Assembly: GCA_032334235.1 (NCBI GenBank) | Contig: JAVSGI010000001.1 | Location: forward strand, 1-64,000 | DNA: 64,000 bases | Reading direction: 5' to 3' | Origin: Paracoccaceae bacterium Fryx2 | GTDB lineage: Bacteria; Pseudomonadota; Alphaproteobacteria; Rhodobacterales; Rhodobacteraceae | Shown: positions 25,893 through 34,104 of the stretch, piece by piece | Layout: each line of letters opens with the position of its first letter | Numbering within the stretch: the stretch's first letter is position 1 | The notes under the pieces: model-generated | Told to the model about the DNA's origin: nothing | The model's database searches: none | What the model saw: the letters and a program-made list of their open reading frames with translations, nothing else | Position numbers and translations under genes: made by a program

Positions 25893-26165
25893 GTGAGGAC
25901 GGAAGCGGAGGGCGGGGAGTTGACCTTGCTGGCGGGCATCTGGGATTGGTTGCGGGCCATCGCCGCGGCGCTGCTGGAGCGGCTGTGGCGGTCGCCCGAT
26001 GGCAAGAGCGCCGAGGCCCGCCTGAGGGCGCTGCCGCCGCGCCGCCAGGCCGTTCTGGTCGGCTGCGTGCTGCTGCTGCTGTTCGTGACCTCGCTGATCG
26101 CGGCCGGGTTCGGCTGGATCGGGATGCTGATCTACTTCCTGGCGGTCATCGTGCTGGTCTATTGA
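25893..26165 (+). CDS. Small membrane protein of unknown function
   Basis: About 90 residues from a GTG at 25893. The N-terminal half is amphipathic and arginine-rich (IWDWLRAIAAALLERLW), and the C-terminal half has two predicted transmembrane helices (AVLVGCVLLLLFVTSLIAAG and WIGMLIYFLAVIVLVY). No family is recognised. It stands alone on the strand between relics. Confidence 0.5.
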   Translation: MRTEAEGGELTLLAGIWDWLRAIAAALLERLWRSPDGKSAEARLRALPPRRQAVLVGCVLLLLFVTSLIAAGFGWIGMLIYFLAVIVLVY

Positions 26166-26248
26166 AGCAGCCTGCGAAAAAAGCTGAATCCTTGTGATCC
26201 GATTAAAATCCCGTGGCGTAGAAACTGTATCCAGAACAGGAGGACACC

Positions 26249-26422
26249 ATGGATCAGGCACTTGCATTTCTGAACTTCGGTACGTTGGGTTTCGTTGCGG
26301 TCATGGCCTTCGTCGGCGCGAGGGTTGCAGAGCGTCGGGCCCGCGAAGGTGGCCCGAAATCGACCCTGTCGCGCGATGGCGCCGCAGAATATCTGGCGCG
26401 GGTTCAACGCGCCAACTCCTGA
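26249..26422 (+). CDS. 57-residue membrane-anchored peptide
   Basis: An ATG at 26249 with a strong AGGAGG eight bases upstream opens a 57-codon frame. One hydrophobic segment (LGFVAVMAFVGARVA) is followed by a polar, basic tail (AERRAREGG..., EYLARVQRANS). A good intrinsic terminator follows 27 bases after the stop. Ribosome-binding site plus terminator make a real small gene likely. The function is unknown. Confidence 0.6.
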   Translation: MDQALAFLNFGTLGFVAVMAFVGARVAERRAREGGPKSTLSRDGAAEYLARVQRANS

Positions 26423-26448
26423 GTTTCTGAATTGTCTTTCTGACGTGG

Positions 26449-26481
26449 CCGGCGCGGGTTTCCTGCGCCGGTCTTGTTTTT
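26449..26481 (+). terminator. Rho-independent terminator after the small gene
   Basis: CCGGCGC (26449-26455) pairs with GCGCCGG (26465-26471), and the stem is followed by TCTTGTTTTT. Confidence 0.85.
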
Positions 26482-26600
26482 GATTCCCCGCGGCCGCCCT
26501 GCACGACCCGAACCAAAGCCCGGCGGCTGCGCGGCCAATGGGCAATGCCCTGCGGTTCTGCCGTGATTTCGGGCAAACAGGACCAAAAAGGGCCCGCGCC
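26482..26600. other. Intergenic, nothing recognised
   Basis: GC-rich spacer between two terminators facing each other. No start with a plausible ribosome-binding site or motif was found. Confidence 0.4.
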
Positions 26601-26630
26601 AAAAAAAAAGGCCGAGCTGAAAGCTCGGCC
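26601..26630 (-). terminator. Rho-independent terminator on the minus strand
   Basis: On the minus strand GGCCGAGCT-TTC-AGCTCGGCC is a perfect 9-bp stem with a 3-base loop, followed by nine T (A at 26601-26609). It should end a minus-strand transcript, possibly that of the LuxR regulator at 26941-27606 or of an unrecognised small gene or RNA between. Confidence 0.85.
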
Positions 26631-26940
26631 ACCGAACTGGACGCCCGGCTGGTCGGAGAGCGCCGCGAGGCCGATCTGGACGACATCGCCCTTGCGTCAG
26701 GTGCAGCAAGCGACCTGGAAGGCCTGAGACAGGTGGCTGGCCTCTTGCGCGCAGAAAGCCTCGGACCCTCATGATCGCCCCGGCGCGGACTTTGCGGTCA
26801 TCCGACACCCCCTGCGCGATCTGGCGGCGCTGGTCGACCCTGTGCTTGAGGTAACGCGAAGGTGACTTCGCAGCGGCGGCACGCCGGCTCCGCCGATCAC
26901 GGGATTGCAGCGATGAAGGCAAACGAACAACGGCGCCACG
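26631..26940. other. 310 bases between a minus-strand terminator and a minus-strand regulator
   Basis: No convincing protein was found in any frame. Frames can be read on both strands but none has recognisable motifs. It may be a 3' untranslated region, a small RNA or a decayed gene. Confidence 0.35.
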
Positions 26941-27606
26941 TCACAGGTGCTTCGCCGCCCACATGGCGGCCTGGGTGCGGTTGGTGACGCCGATCTTGCG
27001 GAACGCCATCCGCAGGTGAACCTTGACGGTGGCATCGCTGATCTGAAGCGCATTGGCGATGCTCTTGTTCGAATTGCCGGAACAGAGATGCACGAGGATC
27101 GCCAGTTCGCGCCTGGACAGCTGATACACCGGCCGGTCATCGGGCACAGGTCCGGGTGCGGCCGTTTCCCCGTGACATGCCTGGCCGTCGAGGCGTGACG
27201 TGGCCTCGCACCGGGTCTGATCGCGGGCGACCCGCTGATCGGCGGGTGTCATCCGGTACCCCCGCTGGGCCAGATACAGCACGCTGAACAGCATGTCGGC
27301 GGATTCCGTTTCCGGAATCAATGCCGTCACCATGTCGCCAATCCGCGGCAGAAGCTCATGCATGATCCTTTGCGGACACAGCACAATGATCCGTATCCCC
27401 GGGAAGACCTGCGTCAGGCAAAGAACCTGATCTGCGAAATCTCCGCGACCTTCGATGACATGAAGCAGCAGAATGTCCCGCAATTCGACTCTGGTGAGCT
27501 TTCTGTACGAATCGTAGATGCCAGAGATTGCAAGCCCACGGGCAATGCAGACCGAAAAAAGAACATTCTGGAAAACCGGGCTACCGGAAACAATCTTCAC
27601 ACTCAT
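26941..27606 (-). CDS. LuxR/NarL-type regulator with degenerate receiver-like domain
   Basis: A 221-residue protein. The C-terminal LuxR HTH is clear (LSRREREL-like LSRRELAILVHLCSGNSNKS, then ISDATVKVHLRMAFRKIGV). The N-terminal ~130 residues have a response-regulator-like alternation of strands and helices, but a recognisable phosphoacceptor Asp and the K-P pair are not evident, so it is probably an atypical receiver. It is transcribed away from the RTX secretion genes and faces another LuxR-type gene across a 510-base spacer. A terminator lies at 26601-26630. Confidence 0.8.
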   Translation of the reverse strand: MSVKIVSGSPVFQNVLFSVCIARGLAISGIYDSYRKLTRVELRDILLLHVIEGRGDFADQVLCLTQVFPGIRIIVLCPQRIMHELLPRIGDMVTALIPETESADMLFSVLYLAQRGYRMTPADQRVARDQTRCEATSRLDGQACHGETAAPGPVPDDRPVYQLSRRELAILVHLCSGNSNKSIANALQISDATVKVHLRMAFRKIGVTNRTQAAMWAAKHL

Positions 27607-28117
27607 CTATTCCGTCCGCCGTTATACCAAATGATAATGCCGGGCAGCCCAGAAACCCGCTTGATGCAGCAGCGGCATTCACAACCACAAAGGCCGATTG
27701 CTCGGCACAAGGTATGACTCGAAAAAAGGATGACTTCGCGTATAGCGCAAATAATGGGCGAAACCTGAAAAAATGCAAGACGGGAAGGTTTCCGGGCTTG
27801 CCAGGATCACGCCCCTGGACGCCCATGGGACGGGAAGTCATTCCACCTCATGCATTTAATCAAGCGGCCGCCGACCGGGCCCATTCTCGAATCCTGGGAT
27901 TCCGGGTGAAGCTCGCCCGGGAAAATCAACCCCGGATTGATTTCCTTGTCGTTTCTGTAACAGGCCTTTCCGGCCGGGAGCCCGCCGATTCGGCCCCGTG
28001 ACATCGCCCGCCCCTGACCATCTGGCTTAACCCTCTTGCGCAATCGACTTCAGCCCGCCGTTTGATAACGTGAGTCCGGATTTGGTCTGTCTTTCTATTT
28101 TCCGGGGGGAAATCAGA
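27607..28117. promoter_or_regulatory. Divergent intergenic region between two LuxR-type regulators
   Basis: 510 bases, less GC-rich than the surroundings. It should hold the promoters of both regulators. AT-rich patches occur at 27610-27640 and 27720-27760. No operator could be defined by eye and no gene is seen. Confidence 0.5.
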
Positions 28118-29224
28118 ATGAACTCCATTTTCAGACCCGTTTCGGGAACGGGAGCCGTTTTCTATTGCCATTGCCTGCAACGGACCCTGTCGGAACTTAC
28201 GGACACGGCGCTTGCATTCCTTGATACGGCTGCCGCCGGGCCTGTGCTGGGCACATTGCCCCCTCGGAGCGGGGGCGAGGCCGGTGCCGTGTTGCCCGCC
28301 CCCGCCTTGGCCCCGACCGGTCGCCTGATCGCGCTTTCGGCCGTCCCGCCCGACGGCCACGACCTGGCTCGGCTGGACCGCTATGCACGACGGCCCGACG
28401 CGGCCGGCACCGGGGCCCATCATCGGCAGGGCAGCGTGTGGCGCATCTTCCGCGCGGCCTTCGCCAACGGGGTGACGGACGACCTTGCCGTGCTGCTGCG
28501 CGACAACGCCAACGATCAGGCGGTGACCGGCTTCTTCTCGTCGATCTGGCCCATCCTGCGGGAGGACGCGCTGCGGGAATGCCATCTGCCCCTGCCCGAC
28601 AGCGGGTCCGACAGCGGGCCGGACAGCGGGCCCGACTTCGGTGACGAGGCGATGCTCTGGATGATCTCGAACAAGATCGACATCGCGGTGATGGTGATGA
28701 ACGACAAGGGCCAGATGCTGCGCGCCAACGCAGCGGCCCGCGACATGCTCGAAAGCGGGCATGTGCTCAGGCGCGGCAAGGGCGGCATCCGCGGCGTGGA
28801 CGAAGGGCAGACACGGTTGCTGCGGCAAACGGTGGCGGCCTGTGCGAAGGCAGGGGCGGCAACGGCAGAAGCCTTCGTGTTTCTGGCAACCGCGACGCCT
28901 GGCCTGCGGGTTCCGGTGACGGTTTCGCGCTTCCTGCATGTCGGGGTGCCGACCGATCTGGTGACGGTCATGATGCCCTCGCCGCCCGACAGCCGCCGGG
29001 TGGAACGGCTGGCCAAGCGGATGGGGCTGACCCATGCCGAGGCCCGGGTCGCGGCCCTGCTGCAACTGGGCCTGTCGAACAGGGTGGCCGCGGGGATGGC
29101 CGGGCTCAAGGAGCAGTCGTTTTCCACCTATGCCAAGCGCGTGCTCAGCAAGCTGAACGTCACGTCACGCGCCGAGATGGCACAGATGCTGACCTGGCAG
29201 GCACAAGGCGGGAGGATGCCATGA
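28118..29224 (+). CDS. LuxR-family transcriptional regulator with PAS-like centre
   Basis: A 368-residue regulator. A C-terminal HTH of the LuxR type (LTHAEARVAALLQLGLSNRV, then SFSTYAKRVLSKLNVTSRAE) is preceded by a PAS-like region (residues ~185-290, MISNKIDIAVMVMNDKGQML). The N-terminal ~170 residues have no recognised fold. The ATG at 28118 has GGGGGGAAA upstream. The stop overlaps the next start (ATGA), tying it to the RTX secretion operon that follows, which it may control. A short degenerate Asp-Ser-Gly repeat is seen near residue 165. Confidence 0.78.
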   Translation: MNSIFRPVSGTGAVFYCHCLQRTLSELTDTALAFLDTAAAGPVLGTLPPRSGGEAGAVLPAPALAPTGRLIALSAVPPDGHDLARLDRYARRPDAAGTGAHHRQGSVWRIFRAAFANGVTDDLAVLLRDNANDQAVTGFFSSIWPILREDALRECHLPLPDSGSDSGPDSGPDFGDEAMLWMISNKIDIAVMVMNDKGQMLRANAAARDMLESGHVLRRGKGGIRGVDEGQTRLLRQTVAACAKAGAATAEAFVFLATATPGLRVPVTVSRFLHVGVPTDLVTVMMPSPPDSRRVERLAKRMGLTHAEARVAALLQLGLSNRVAAGMAGLKEQSFSTYAKRVLSKLNVTSRAEMAQMLTWQAQGGRMP

Positions 29225-29799
29225 ACGAGATCAACACCAGCGCGGATTTCCGGCCGGGCCAGGCGAAGCCTGCGGCACAGGGGGCAAGGCCCGCAGCCGC
29301 GAGGCCCGAGCCCCAGGACCTGCGGGCCCTGATCGCGGCGCTGACCCAGGGCGAGGATGCGCTGGCACGGCGCCGCGATCTGGGAGAGCTGCACAAGCGC
29401 CTTGTCGCGATGATGGCCACGCTCAACACCGGGCTGGGCGAGGCACAGGCGGCCAGGGTCCGCGAGGACCGCGCGGAACTGGTGGCCCGGCTCGACCAGA
29501 TCGAACGCGCGGTCAACAGCATGGATGGCGCATTGCGGATCGAACTGGAGCCGATGCTGCGCGGCCTGGTTCAGGAGGCGGTCGGCAATGCAACCGCGCG
29601 GCCATCGGGCGGCCTTTTCCGCGACATGCGTCTGTGGATCATCATTGCGGGCGCAATTGCCGTCGGGGCCGTTTTCTCGAATGGCATCCGGGGTGCCGCG
29701 ATGGTTGCCATGACGGGTATGGGGCTGTCGGCCCCGGAATCTTTCCTGAAACCATCCCCGGAAGGGGGCATTGCCGACGGGGCGAACCTGATGAAGTGA
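29221..29799 (+). CDS. Hypothetical protein with coiled coil and C-terminal membrane helix
   Basis: 192 residues. A disordered Ala/Pro-rich start is followed by a charged helical region (residues ~35-115, ARVREDRAELVARLDQIERA) and one transmembrane helix (LWIIIAGAIAVGAVFSNGI). It is coupled to the regulator upstream by ATGA and lies 115 bases before the RTX gene. It may be a membrane-anchored accessory of the secretion locus; this is inference from position only. Confidence 0.65.
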   Translation: MNEINTSADFRPGQAKPAAQGARPAAARPEPQDLRALIAALTQGEDALARRRDLGELHKRLVAMMATLNTGLGEAQAARVREDRAELVARLDQIERAVNSMDGALRIELEPMLRGLVQEAVGNATARPSGGLFRDMRLWIIIAGAIAVGAVFSNGIRGAAMVAMTGMGLSAPESFLKPSPEGGIADGANLMK

Positions 29800-29914
29800 A
29801 AAAATCCAACAGGCGAATTGCGCCTCGCGGTGGCCCGCACGGCCAATGCAACAGGATCGGAAACGGCGTGCCGCGTGGCAAGCCCCATCCGGCGCTTCAG
29901 ATGGAGGAATTGGA

Positions 29915-32185
29915 ATGTCTGGCTCTTATGACGAATGGGTCGAGGTGGTCGTCCCGGAATGTATTGTCGATCTTTCCAAGGCAACCGGCGGCAACAACCA
30001 GGTGACGGGGACCGGCACCGTCGGCGATGATGCCGTGGACCTGCGCCTGCGCGGCTCGCCCGACAACTACAACGGCGATGCGGGCGATGACTTCATCGTC
30101 GGCAACAATGACAACAACGCGCTCAATGGCGAAGACGGCTGCGACACCATCTATGGCATGGGCGGCAGCGACGCCATCACCGGCGGCGCGGGCGACGACA
30201 CCCTTTACGGCGATGACGGCCACGGCAGCAACCCCGAAGGCAATGACTGCATCGACGGGGGTGACGGCAATGACTTCATCGTCGGCGAAGGCGGGTCCGA
30301 CGGGCTGGACGGCGGCACCGGCGACGACGTGATCTATGGCGACTATGCGCCCGACCAGCCCGACGAAGGCAACAGCGGCAATGACGGGATCATCGGGGGC
30401 GAGGGCAGCGACACCATCTACGGCGGCGCGGGCAACGACACCATCCTCGGCGATGACGGCGACGACTATTCGCTCGATGACGGCCATGACAAGATCTGGG
30501 CCGGCGAGGGCGACGACATCGTGGCCGGCGAGGGCGGCAACGACTGCATCTGGGGCGAGGGCGGCAACGACCTGCTCTATGGCAACGAAGGCGATGACGC
30601 CATCGACGGCGGCGACGGCGACGACAGCATCTCGGGCGGTCTTGGCTACGACTACATCGTGGGCGGCGACGGCAACGACGAGATCTTCGGCGACATCCGC
30701 CAGGGCAGGGCCACCGATCTCGACATCGGGTCCGACACCTGGAACGGCGGTTCGCAATACAGCTTCTCGGGGTCGTCGGACACCATCTTCGGCGGCAACG
30801 GCGACGACTTCATCGACGGCGGCGCCGCTGCCGACCTGCTGTTCGGGGAGGCGGGCGAAGACCGCATCTTCGCCGGACGCGGCAACGACTATGTCGATGG
30901 CGGCGCGGAAGACGACTCGATCATGGGCGACGCCGGCCGCGACAACCTGCGGGGCGGGTCGGGCGACGACTGGATCCGCGGCGGCGCCGGTGCCGACACC
31001 ATCTACGGCGACCGCGGCCTGGACGGCCCTGTCGCCCGGTCGGTGGTGGACAACGACACCTGCATCGACCACAGCGGCGTGCCGGATGCCGATGATGGCC
31101 CCGACGGCTGCGACCTGCTGCTGGGCGGCGACGGCAACGACGCGATCTACGGCGAAGGCGGCAATGACGAGATCTATGGCGGCAACGGCAATGACCGGCT
31201 GGAAGGCCAGCTTGGCGACGATCTGGTCAACGGCGATGACGGCAACGACAACATGTGGGGTGGTGAAGGCAACGACACCATGTATGGCGGCAACGGCAAC
31301 GACCGGATGCGCGGCGACACCGGCGATGACGCGATGAGCGGCGACGCCGGGAACGACACCATGTGGGGTGGCGAAGGCAACGACACCATGTCCGGCGGCG
31401 ACGGCCACGACCTGATGTATGGCGGCAACGGCAACGACCTGATGTATGGCGATGCCGGGGACGACACCATGCATGGCGACGCCGGCGACGACACCATGTA
31501 CGGCAATGACGGCAACGATGTCATGTACGGCGCTGACGGCAACGACTGGATGTCGGGCGGCAACGGCAATGACGGGATGTCCGGCGGGACCGGCGACGAC
31601 GTGATGAGCGGCGACGACGGCAACGACTGGATGGGCGGCGATGACGGCAACGACGCGATGTCGGGCGGCAACGGCGACGACAACATGTATGGCGGCAACG
31701 GCGACGACGTGCTGAACGGCGATGCGGGCGACGACGATGTGAACGGCGGGGCCGGCAACGACATCCTGAACGGCGGCGACGATGACGACTTCCTCTGGGG
31801 CGGCGAAGGCGACGACGTTCTGACCGGCGGCAATGGCAAGGACGTGTTCGAGGTTCACCTGACCTGGGACGGCGTTTCCTTCACCTCGACCGACGGGTCC
31901 GACACGGCGACCGACTTCGACATGGACCAGGATGCCGACGTGCTGACCTTCGTCATCCACGACCTGACGAACGGGGCGGATGATACCGCGCTTTTCAATG
32001 CGCTGAACGCGGCGACGACGGTGGTCGACAATGCTGTCGACACCTCGATCACCGTGGGCGGCGCGGCGATCACCCTGGTCGGGGTGCACGGGAACCATCC
32101 GTTCAACTTCAACTCGCTCGAGGCGATCAACGACTTCAGCGACGGCAACTACCTCTACGAGGCGGTTGACATCGTCATCGTCTGA
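29915..32185 (+). CDS. Large RTX calcium-binding protein, type I secretion substrate
   Basis: 757 residues made almost entirely of GGxGxDxUx nonapeptides, which bind calcium as a parallel beta-roll after export. No catalytic domain was recognised. From about residue 445 to 595 the hydrophobic position of the nonapeptide is nearly always methionine (GNDTMYGGNGNDRM and similar) in place of Leu or Ile. The last ~110 residues (from FEVHLTWDGVSFTSTDGSDT) end in a hydrophobic strand motif (Val-Asp-Ile-Val-Ile-Val), as expected of a C-terminal ABC secretion signal. The ATG at 29915 has ATGGAGGAA upstream. The ATPase and fusion-protein genes follow. Confidence 0.9.
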   Translation: MSGSYDEWVEVVVPECIVDLSKATGGNNQVTGTGTVGDDAVDLRLRGSPDNYNGDAGDDFIVGNNDNNALNGEDGCDTIYGMGGSDAITGGAGDDTLYGDDGHGSNPEGNDCIDGGDGNDFIVGEGGSDGLDGGTGDDVIYGDYAPDQPDEGNSGNDGIIGGEGSDTIYGGAGNDTILGDDGDDYSLDDGHDKIWAGEGDDIVAGEGGNDCIWGEGGNDLLYGNEGDDAIDGGDGDDSISGGLGYDYIVGGDGNDEIFGDIRQGRATDLDIGSDTWNGGSQYSFSGSSDTIFGGNGDDFIDGGAAADLLFGEAGEDRIFAGRGNDYVDGGAEDDSIMGDAGRDNLRGGSGDDWIRGGAGADTIYGDRGLDGPVARSVVDNDTCIDHSGVPDADDGPDGCDLLLGGDGNDAIYGEGGNDEIYGGNGNDRLEGQLGDDLVNGDDGNDNMWGGEGNDTMYGGNGNDRMRGDTGDDAMSGDAGNDTMWGGEGNDTMSGGDGHDLMYGGNGNDLMYGDAGDDTMHGDAGDDTMYGNDGNDVMYGADGNDWMSGGNGNDGMSGGTGDDVMSGDDGNDWMGGDDGNDAMSGGNGDDNMYGGNGDDVLNGDAGDDDVNGGAGNDILNGGDDDDFLWGGEGDDVLTGGNGKDVFEVHLTWDGVSFTSTDGSDTATDFDMDQDADVLTFVIHDLTNGADDTALFNALNAATTVVDNAVDTSITVGGAAITLVGVHGNHPFNFNSLEAINDFSDGNYLYEAVDIVIV

Positions 32186-32202
32186 TCGGTTCCACGGCAC
32201 GG

Positions 32203-32232
32203 ATGTGCCCGGCCTTCGCGGGTCGGGCACAT
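32203..32232 (+). terminator. Stem-loop between the RTX gene and its transporter genes
   Basis: ATGTGCCCG (32203-32211) pairs with CGGGCACAT (32224-32232) around a 12-base loop; no T tract follows. Such hairpins between an RTX gene and its exporter are often partial terminators or mRNA-stabilising structures that set a high substrate to exporter ratio. Confidence 0.55.
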
Positions 32233-32346
32233 TCCAGCCCTGGCTCGATGAAGGAAAGATTGGTCCCCCGGCCGGTTCGTACCGACTCGAGCCGGGGCGC
32301 CGTCGTGATGGATTGTTGCAGTCGCTGTCCGGGGGGATGCACGCAG

Positions 32347-34104
32347 ATGAAGACCAGAACCGTCTTTGATGGCCAGCGCGGCCTGATCGCCTCGATCTTC
32401 ATCGCAAGCATGTTCGTCAATCTCCTGATCCTGACGGCGCCTCTGTACATGTTGCAGTTGTTTTCGCGGGTGATGACATCGGGAAGCATTCCCACCCTGA
32501 TTGCCCTGACCGTCGGGGCCGTGCTGGCCCTGCTGTTCTTTTTCGCCTTCGACCTGATCCGCCAGCGGCTGGCGGCGCGGCTTGGCACCCGGCTGGAAAC
32601 CGCGCTCGGCGCGCGGGTGCTGGAAGGGCTGGTCGATGACGTGCCGACCCGCGAAGCGGTGGGCGCCCAGCCGGTGCGCGACCTGCAGGAGGTGCGGGCC
32701 TTTGCCAGCGGCCCCTTCTTCATCGCCCTGCTCGATGCACCCTGGTCGCTGGTGTTCGTTGCGGTGATCTACCTGTTCCACCCGGTGCTCGGCATGATCG
32801 CGCTGGGGGGGGTGCTGCTGCTGTTTCTGATCGGCGTGATGACCGAGGCGTTCGGGCGCAGCCCGAACCGGTCGGCCGCCGACGCCGCCCAGAAGGCCAA
32901 CCGCGCCGCGGAAGAGATCCTGCGCAATGCCGACATCGTCCGTGCCATGGGGCAGACGCCTGCCATGGTCGATCGCTGGCAGGTGCATTCCTTCGGGTCG
33001 ATGGTGTTCGGCACGATGGCCACCGACCGGGTCGCGTTTCTCGGGGCGCTGGCCAAGCTGGTGCGCATGGGCCTGCAGATCGCGATCCTCGGGGTCGGCG
33101 TGCTGCTGGTGCTGCGCGACGAGCTGACCCCCGGGCTGATGATGGCCGCCTCGATCCTGCTGGGGCGGGCCGCGGCCCCGGTGGAGCAGTCGATTTCCGG
33201 CTGGCGGGCGCTGATGTCGGTGCGCCTGTCGATCCAGCGGCTGAACACGCTGCTGGCGCGGCAGGAAACCCGGCAGGCCCTGCTGGAACTGCCCGAACCG
33301 CTGGGGCACCTGACGGTCGAGGAGGCGACCGTGCTGATGGCCGACCACCAGAACCCGATCGTGTTCGGGGTCAGCTTCGATCTGCAGCCCGGCGCATCGC
33401 TGGGCATCATCGGGCCAAGCGGCGCGGGCAAGACCACGCTGGCGCGCGCGCTGGTCGGCCTGCAGCCCCTGTCGCGCGGCCATGTCCGGATCGACGACGC
33501 CGCCCTGCCCGACTGGCCCGCCGACCAGATCGGCCGCTATGTCGGCTTCCTGCCGCAGCGGGTCGAGCTGTTCAACGGCACCGTGGCCGAGAACATCGCC
33601 ATGATGGATGCCGAAGCGGCACCCTCGGCCATCGTCGAGGCGGCCCGGCGCGCCGAGGTGCATGACCTGATCCTGACCCTGCCCAACGGCTACAACACGC
33701 CGGTCGGGGTGCTGGGCGAACGCCTGTCGGCGGGCCAGCGGCAGCGCATCGGGCTGGCGCGGGCCTTCTTCGGCAACCGGCGGCTGATCGTGCTGGACGA
33801 GCCCAACGCCAACCTCGACCCCGAGGGCGAAGAGGCGCTGGCCCGCGCCGTGGCCAACGCCACCGCCCGCGGCGCCGTGGTGATCGTGGTGACCCACCGG
33901 ATGAGCATCCTGCGCCGCGTCAGTCACGCCGCGGTCATGGAGGGCGGCCGGATGATCCGCTTCGGCCCGGCGCGCGAGATCCTCGACGCCACCCTGCACC
34001 CGGTCGCCCAGCAGAGGGTGACCCCCGGCAAGGTCACCCTTCTGCGGCGACAGGGGGCTGCAGGGGCGGGCTTTTCCTCGGTTCGGAAAGGGGCTGGACA
34101 ATGA
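32347..34104 (+). CDS. Type I secretion system ATPase/permease (PrtD/HlyB-like)
   Basis: 585 residues. The N-terminal half spans the membrane about six times, starting IASIFIASMFVNLLILTAPL. The C-terminal nucleotide-binding domain has Walker A GPSGAGKTT, the signature LSAGQRQRIGLARAFF, Walker B LIVLDEPNANLD and the switch VTHRM. It lacks the C39 peptidase domain, so the substrate is not cleaved, as for PrtD-type RTX exporters. The stop overlaps the next start by 4 bases. Confidence 0.92.
   Translation: MKTRTVFDGQRGLIASIFIASMFVNLLILTAPLYMLQLFSRVMTSGSIPTLIALTVGAVLALLFFFAFDLIRQRLAARLGTRLETALGARVLEGLVDDVPTREAVGAQPVRDLQEVRAFASGPFFIALLDAPWSLVFVAVIYLFHPVLGMIALGGVLLLFLIGVMTEAFGRSPNRSAADAAQKANRAAEEILRNADIVRAMGQTPAMVDRWQVHSFGSMVFGTMATDRVAFLGALAKLVRMGLQIAILGVGVLLVLRDELTPGLMMAASILLGRAAAPVEQSISGWRALMSVRLSIQRLNTLLARQETRQALLELPEPLGHLTVEEATVLMADHQNPIVFGVSFDLQPGASLGIIGPSGAGKTTLARALVGLQPLSRGHVRIDDAALPDWPADQIGRYVGFLPQRVELFNGTVAENIAMMDAEAAPSAIVEAARRAEVHDLILTLPNGYNTPVGVLGERLSAGQRQRIGLARAFFGNRRLIVLDEPNANLDPEGEEALARAVANATARGAVVIVVTHRMSILRRVSHAAVMEGGRMIRFGPAREILDATLHPVAQQRVTPGKVTLLRRQGAAGAGFSSVRKGAGQ

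Noticed and set aside
29897-32230. 777-codon open frame on the minus strand opposite the large RTX gene
   Set aside because: It is the antisense of the regular Gly/Asp repeats. Its Val/Ala-rich repeats follow from codon bias, it has no domain, and the plus-strand gene has start signals and a proper operon.
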